Shown: positions 13,337 to 17,418 of the stretch, piece after piece
How the letters are laid out: the number at the start of each line of letters is the position of its first letter
Position numbering within the stretch: position 1 is the stretch's first letter
Assembly (NCBI GenBank): GCA_002298075.1
Contig: DBLW01000194.1
Span: 1 to 17,418, forward strand
From: Bacteroidales bacterium UBA714
GTDB taxonomy: Bacteria > Bacteroidota > Bacteroidia > Bacteroidales > UBA932
DNA length: 17,418 bases
Direction: 5' to 3'
Translations under genes and position numbers: made by a program
Notes under the pieces: generated by a model
Databases searched by the model: none
Told to the model about the DNA's origin: nothing
Seen by the model: only the letters and a program-made list of their open reading frames with translations

Positions 13337-15886
13337 TTGGAAGACAACAGGACGCAGATTGACAAAAGATTAGAGCAGAAGCTGGGCTTCGACCGCATAA
13401 GAAAAATAATCTCCGACAGATGTTCCACTGCCTATGCAGCAGGACGCACTGCCACGGAGACATTCTCCACAGACGTAAGACAGATACGCAAAAGGCTTCT
13501 TCTTACAGATGAGATGCGCCTTATCATGATGTTCGAGGACAGCTTCCCGTCAGGTGGCTTCATCGACTGCATCGACTTCCTCAAGCCTCTCGAAAGGAGT
13601 TCCTCCGCAATAGACCTCATTTCCCTCAGAAAGCTCAAGACTATGCTTGAGACTCTGCGCAAAGTCATCTCATTCTTTGAAGGAGTAAAAGACGAGGTAT
13701 ATCCTAACCTCAAGCGCATGAGTTCCCCCATTCTCTCATTTCCGCTGGTCCAGAAACGCATTGACTCGATTCTGGACAGATACGGGGAAGTGAAGGACAC
13801 GGCATCTGACGAGCTGTATGAGATAAGACGCTCACTGCATGAAAAGGAAGGCGCCATATCAAGAAGGATAAGCGCGATACTGAAAAGGGCTCAGGCGGAA
13901 GGCATCGTTGACACTGATGCGGGAGTATCTGTGAGAGACGGCAAGATGCTCATCCCCGTAAGCGCGGCACACAAAAAGAAAATCCCGGGATTCATTTATG
14001 ACGAATCCGCATCCGGAAAGACAGCCTTCATAGAGCCTGCGGAAGTTGTGGAACTGGACAATCAGATAAAGGAGCTGCGTTTTTCAGAGCAGAGGGAGAT
14101 TCTCCGCATACTGCTGGAATTCACCGATTTCCTCAGAGAATATATACCGGACCTGCTGGAGGCTGCACGCTATCTCGGGGAGATAGACTTTCTGATGGCC
14201 AAGGCACAGGCATCCCTGGATTTCATAGCCGGCATGCCCGTGATTTCAGACAACGGGGAGATGAATCTGCGCAAGGCAAGGCATCCGCTTCTGGAAAGGG
14301 CCCTCAAAAAAGAAAAGAAAGAGATAGTGCCCCTCACTGCCACACTCACGCCGCAGAAACATATACTGCTGATTTCCGGCCCGAATGCAGGCGGCAAATC
14401 CGTCTGTCTAAAAACTGTCGGCCTGCTTCAGTACATGTTCCAGTGGGGCATGCTCATACCGACATCCGAGACGTCGGAGATGCTGATTTTCGACAGGGTC
14501 ATGGTAGACATAGGAGACGACCAGTCAATCGACAATGACCTCAGTACATACAGTTCTTTCCTTTCAAACATGAGGGAAATGCTCCAGAAGGCAGACTCAA
14601 GGACACTTGTCCTGATTGACGAATTCGGTTCGGGTACTGAGCCGGCTGCGGGAGGAGCGATTGCGGAAGCGATACTCGGAGAGTTCGACAAGAGAGGCGT
14701 ATATGGAATCATCACGACCCACTATACAAACCTGAAACTGTATGCTTCGGCTGACACCGGAGTCGCAAACGGGGCCATGATGTTCGATGTGAAGAATATC
14801 GCTCCGATGTTCAAACTTGAAATGGGACTGCCTGGCAACTCGTTCGCATTTGAGCTTGCACGCAAGATGGGGCTGCCTGAGGCTATAATAAAAGATGCTG
14901 AGGCCCGTGCCGGTGAAGAGTTCGTCGGAATCGAGAGGAATCTGCGCAAGATAGCCCGCAACAGGAAGGCTCTCGACGAAAAGCTCGAGCGCATAAAGAA
15001 CACTGACAGGACTCTGGAGAACATCACTGACAAGTATCAGAAAGAGCTGCAGCAAATCCGTCAGATGAAGAAGGAAATCCTCGAGCAGGCCAAGAAAGAG
15101 GCCGAGGAGATAATCAAGGGAGCCAACAGGCAGGTTGAAAACACCATCCGCACGATAAAGGAGTCCCAGGCTGAGAAAGAGACCACACAGGAAGCCCGCA
15201 AGGAACTGTATGACTTCATGTCTGTACTTGCGGCGAGAAAGGAGAAAGAGAAGAGGGAGAAGGAGGACTATATTGAGCGCAAGATAAAGCAGCTTGACCA
15301 GCGCAAGGAACGCCAGAAGAAGAGGAAGGAGCAGCGCGCAGATGACAATGCACAGAAGGAAATGGCCGAAAGGCAGGCTGAGATGGAAAGGCTTGAAGCC
15401 TTCAGGTCGGCTCCGCTGAAAGTCGGCGAAAAAGTGCGCGTAAAGGACAACGGACTTGTGGGTGAAGTGACCAAGGTTTCCGCAAAGGCTGTAGTGGTTA
15501 TCATCGGGAACATAAGCAGCAAGATGCCGCATGACAAGGTGGAGCGCATCACTTCCAATGAGTTCAAGAGCGCCGTGAAAGAGACTTCCGCACCGGTACA
15601 GTCCGTAAAAATAGATTCCGCCATAACTGAGCGCAAATTGAATTTCAGCACTGAACTTGATGTTAGGGGAGAACGGCTGAATGATGCTATGGAAAAGGTG
15701 ATGAGGTATGTGGATGACGCCATAATGCTCGGAATATCAAGCGTAAGAATCATACACGGCAAGGGTACCGGGGTCCTCAGGGACGAGCTGCAGAAATTCC
15801 TGCGCACAGTTCCCGGAGTTGCAGGCGTAAGGGACGAGCATATACAGTTCGGCGGCACCGGAGTGACTATAGTAACATTTGACTAA
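13337..15886 (+). CDS. mutS2: MutS2 family ATPase with C-terminal Smr domain
   Basis: MutS2 proteins are MutS-like ATPases lacking the mismatch-recognition domain. They are linked to suppression of homologous recombination and, in some bacteria, to rescue of collided ribosomes. No ATG is available. TTG at 13337 is preferred because GGGAGGG lies 6 bases upstream and the product then starts near the usual place (LEQKLGFDRIRKII). The frame stays open to a TTG at 13271, and a TTG at 13322 is also possible. The 849 residues include the clamp/lever region, Walker A GPNAGGKS (about 348-355), Walker B LVLIDEFGSGTEP (about 424-436), a long charged coiled coil (about 530-690), and the Smr domain with LDVRGER (about 773) and HGKGTG (about 806). 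The stop lies 8 bases before the next gene. Confidence 0.95.
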   Translation: MEDNRTQIDKRLEQKLGFDRIRKIISDRCSTAYAAGRTATETFSTDVRQIRKRLLLTDEMRLIMMFEDSFPSGGFIDCIDFLKPLERSSSAIDLISLRKLKTMLETLRKVISFFEGVKDEVYPNLKRMSSPILSFPLVQKRIDSILDRYGEVKDTASDELYEIRRSLHEKEGAISRRISAILKRAQAEGIVDTDAGVSVRDGKMLIPVSAAHKKKIPGFIYDESASGKTAFIEPAEVVELDNQIKELRFSEQREILRILLEFTDFLREYIPDLLEAARYLGEIDFLMAKAQASLDFIAGMPVISDNGEMNLRKARHPLLERALKKEKKEIVPLTATLTPQKHILLISGPNAGGKSVCLKTVGLLQYMFQWGMLIPTSETSEMLIFDRVMVDIGDDQSIDNDLSTYSSFLSNMREMLQKADSRTLVLIDEFGSGTEPAAGGAIAEAILGEFDKRGVYGIITTHYTNLKLYASADTGVANGAMMFDVKNIAPMFKLEMGLPGNSFAFELARKMGLPEAIIKDAEARAGEEFVGIERNLRKIARNRKALDEKLERIKNTDRTLENITDKYQKELQQIRQMKKEILEQAKKEAEEIIKGANRQVENTIRTIKESQAEKETTQEARKELYDFMSVLAARKEKEKREKEDYIERKIKQLDQRKERQKKRKEQRADDNAQKEMAERQAEMERLEAFRSAPLKVGEKVRVKDNGLVGEVTKVSAKAVVVIIGNISSKMPHDKVERITSNEFKSAVKETSAPVQSVKIDSAITERKLNFSTELDVRGERLNDAMEKVMRYVDDAIMLGISSVRIIHGKGTGVLRDELQKFLRTVPGVAGVRDEHIQFGGTGVTIVTFD

Positions 15887-15894
15887 GCAGAAAA

Positions 15895-16329
15895 ATGGGC
15901 AGAAGACTTATATATGCATTGATAGCATCCGCTGTTTTGCTGGCAGCAGGATACGGATGCACAGGAGGCGGGCAAAATGCCGCCGCAGGACCGGAAGAGA
16001 CCGTGTCCGCATTTTATGGCGCATTGGCTGAGGGAGATTTTGACAAGGCATCCCGGCTTTGTGACACCTTGGCGATGGGCGAGTATATCGGACGGTATGC
16101 TTCCGAATGGGACAGGATGGCCATGCAGGCCGACAGCTGCACATGCGCCATAGCATGCTCGCTAATGACAACTATGAAAACAGTCATCGTGTCGTGCGGC
16201 AAGAAAGACGACAGGACTGAGGTAAGATATAGCCTGGAAGCATCCGGGTATCCGCAGAAGGACAAAAAGGCAGTGCTGAGGAAAGAGGAGGGAGAATGGA
16301 AGATAGAAGCGGTCACAGACGACAATTAG
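15895..16329 (+). CDS. Small putative lipoprotein, DUF4878/NTF2-like
   Basis: 144 residues. The N-terminus MGRRLIYALIASAVLLAAG followed by YGC looks like a lipoprotein signal with C22 lipidated, although the residue three before the cysteine is atypical. The body starts PEETVSAFYGALAEGDFDKA, a pattern seen in DUF4878/NTF2-like Bacteroidetes lipoproteins, and ends with a strand pair (KAVLRKEEGEWKIEAV) also typical of that fold. Several cysteines (LCDT, DSCTCAIAC, VSCGKK) are a notable feature. It begins 8 bases after mutS2, and its last 34 bases overlap yraN in another frame. Function unknown. Confidence 0.75.
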   Translation: MGRRLIYALIASAVLLAAGYGCTGGGQNAAAGPEETVSAFYGALAEGDFDKASRLCDTLAMGEYIGRYASEWDRMAMQADSCTCAIACSLMTTMKTVIVSCGKKDDRTEVRYSLEASGYPQKDKKAVLRKEEGEWKIEAVTDDN

Positions 16330-16685
16330 GCAAGGCCGGTGAGGATGTGGCATGCGGCTTTCTGCGCAATATGGGACACATCATACTGGAGCGCAACTGG
16401 AGGAGCGGGCATCTGGAGATTGACATAATTTCCCTTGACAGGGACGGAATACATTTTGTTGAGGTCAAGACCCGCGAGCACAGCATACAGGCACCGCCTC
16501 AGGAGAATGTCGGACACACGAAGCAAAGCAGGACGGCAAAAGCGGCGCTCAGCTACCTGAAGACAGCGAAGGGGCGTCCTTTCGGAAACGGGGAGTGCAT
16601 GTTTGACGTGATTGCGGTAACTTTCAAAGACGGGAAAGCCCGGACAGAATGGTTTCCCCAGGCATATATACCGTTATATTTATAG
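16296..16685 (+). CDS. yraN: YraN family (UPF0102) predicted nuclease-fold protein
   Basis: 129 residues, usual length for the family. It shows the family hallmarks: LGKAGEDVACGFLRNMGHIILERNW, then GHLEIDIIS and HFVEVKTR, which form the PD-(D/E)XK-like core (Asp and Glu-X-Lys), then the helix TAKAALSYLK and CMFDVIAVTF. No activity is established for most members. The ATG at 16296 has a purine-rich GGAGGGAGA just upstream and lies inside the lipoprotein gene, 34 bases before its stop, indicating coupled translation. Confidence 0.92.
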   Translation: MEDRSGHRRQLGKAGEDVACGFLRNMGHIILERNWRSGHLEIDIISLDRDGIHFVEVKTREHSIQAPPQENVGHTKQSRTAKAALSYLKTAKGRPFGNGECMFDVIAVTFKDGKARTEWFPQAYIPLYL

Positions 16686-16711
16686 AAGGACAGACATAAA
16701 ACCACATACAG

Positions 16712-17418
16712 ATGAACAGGAAGAATTGCTATTGCGTAATCATGGCCGGAGGAACAGGAACACGCTTTTGGCCAATCAGCAGAAGCGCAAAGCCGAAACA
16801 GTTTCTGGACATTCCAGGCATGGGAAAGACCCTTATCAGACAGACTTTTGACAGATTCCTCAAGGTCGTGCCGAAAGAAAACATCATCATAGTCACTTCA
16901 GCGAAGTACAAGGAACTTGTGGAGGAGCAGATTCCGGAAATAGAAAGCCGCAACCTGCTGCTTGAGCCTTATTCAAGGAACACCGCTCCATGTATAGCAT
17001 ATGCGACTTACACTCTTTTGAAACGGGACCCCGATGCCGTTGTGGTGGCGACGCCTTCAGACCATATCATTGATGATGACGAACTCTTCGTGCGCACCAT
17101 AACCGATGCTTTCGGATATGTAAGCGAGAATGAGGTGCTTATGACTCTCGGGGTCGTGCCGACAAGGCCGGACACGAACTACGGCTATGTCCAGGCTCAA
17201 GGAGGTCGAGAGGTATATATGAAAGAGGAGCCTATGCCTGTAAAGACTTTCACGGAAAAGCCAGACAGGGAAATGGCCAGGATTTTCATTAGCAGCGGTG
17301 AGTTTTTCTGGAATGCCGGCATATTCCTTTGGAAGGCGACTACCATAAAGAAGGAAATGGAGAAGCACCTGCCGGAAGTTACAGGGCTATTTGACGGATG
17401 GGAACATGCGATAGGAAC
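16712..17418 (+). CDS. manC: Mannose-1-phosphate guanylyltransferase (partial, cut by window edge)
   Basis: Makes GDP-mannose from GTP and mannose-1-phosphate in the cytoplasm, a precursor for surface polysaccharide and GDP-fucose. The visible 235 residues cover most of the nucleotidyltransferase domain: the signature MAGGTGTRFWPISRSAKPKQ at about residues 11-30, LLLEPYSRNTAPCIAYA, ATPSDHII, TNYGYVQ, FTEKP and WNAGIFLW. The C-terminus lies beyond the window, so a fused phosphomannose isomerase domain cannot be excluded. It begins 26 bases after yraN with no promoter visible between them. The long reading frame of this gene has no stop before the window edge. Confidence 0.93.
   Translation, partial: MNRKNCYCVIMAGGTGTRFWPISRSAKPKQFLDIPGMGKTLIRQTFDRFLKVVPKENIIIVTSAKYKELVEEQIPEIESRNLLLEPYSRNTAPCIAYATYTLLKRDPDAVVVATPSDHIIDDDELFVRTITDAFGYVSENEVLMTLGVVPTRPDTNYGYVQAQGGREVYMKEEPMPVKTFTEKPDREMARIFISSGEFFWNAGIFLWKATTIKKEMEKHLPEVTGLFDGWEHAIG

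Noticed and set aside
14597..15532. Minus-strand frame of 311 codons rich in leucine, looking like a membrane protein
   Set aside because: It is the antisense of the Lys/Glu-rich coiled coil of MutS2, which automatically reads as Leu/Phe-rich.

Overview
The window looks like chromosomal DNA of a member of the Bacteroidetes, most likely order Bacteroidales. The grounds are several promoters of the Bacteroidetes type (TTTG or TTG, 19-20 bases, TAnnTTTG), few Shine-Dalgarno sequences, a TlpA-like lipoprotein with a Bacteroidetes-style N-terminal domain, GLPGLI (Porph_ging) proteins beside a TonB-receptor-like barrel, and ribosomal proteins whose sequences look like those of Bacteroidales. I do not place it below order.

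Left part, minus strand (1-5966). uvrC runs off the left edge and overlaps the stop of an upstream thioredoxin-fold lipoprotein gene by 4 bases. A gene-free stretch of about 300 bases follows. It holds a 161-bp element with imperfect terminal inverted repeats, a 5-bp flanking direct repeat and several internal hairpins, and then a strong terminator. Next comes a compact S10-type ribosomal protein operon, in transcription order rplC-rplD-rplW-rplB-rpsS-rplV-rpsC. It has its own promoter with a hairpin at the predicted mRNA 5' end, and it ends in the terminator just after rpsC. rpsJ at the front and rplP-rpmC-rpsQ at the back, usually part of this cluster, are absent.

Middle, plus strand (6181-13166). 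The diadenylate cyclase gene dacA (cdaA) is divergent from the ribosomal operon, with a near-perfect promoter and a terminator. Then comes the accessory-looking part of the window: three paralogous GLPGLI-family secreted proteins of exactly 288 residues, interleaved with two small secreted peptides that share a motif and two cysteines at identical positions (32 and 61). These are followed 21 bases later by an 874-residue outer-membrane barrel protein with a carboxypeptidase-regulatory-like domain and a plug-like domain. Spacings are regular, the genes appear to form one operon, and the third GLPGLI gene is a mosaic of the other two. This is the best candidate for an undescribed system: a secreted disulfide-type peptide, a GLPGLI partner and an outer-membrane barrel.

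Right part, plus strand (13207-17418). mutS2 (probable TTG start behind a good Shine-Dalgarno sequence), a small lipoprotein, yraN and the start of a mannose-1-phosphate guanylyltransferase gene are closely packed and probably co-transcribed. The last gene runs off the right edge.
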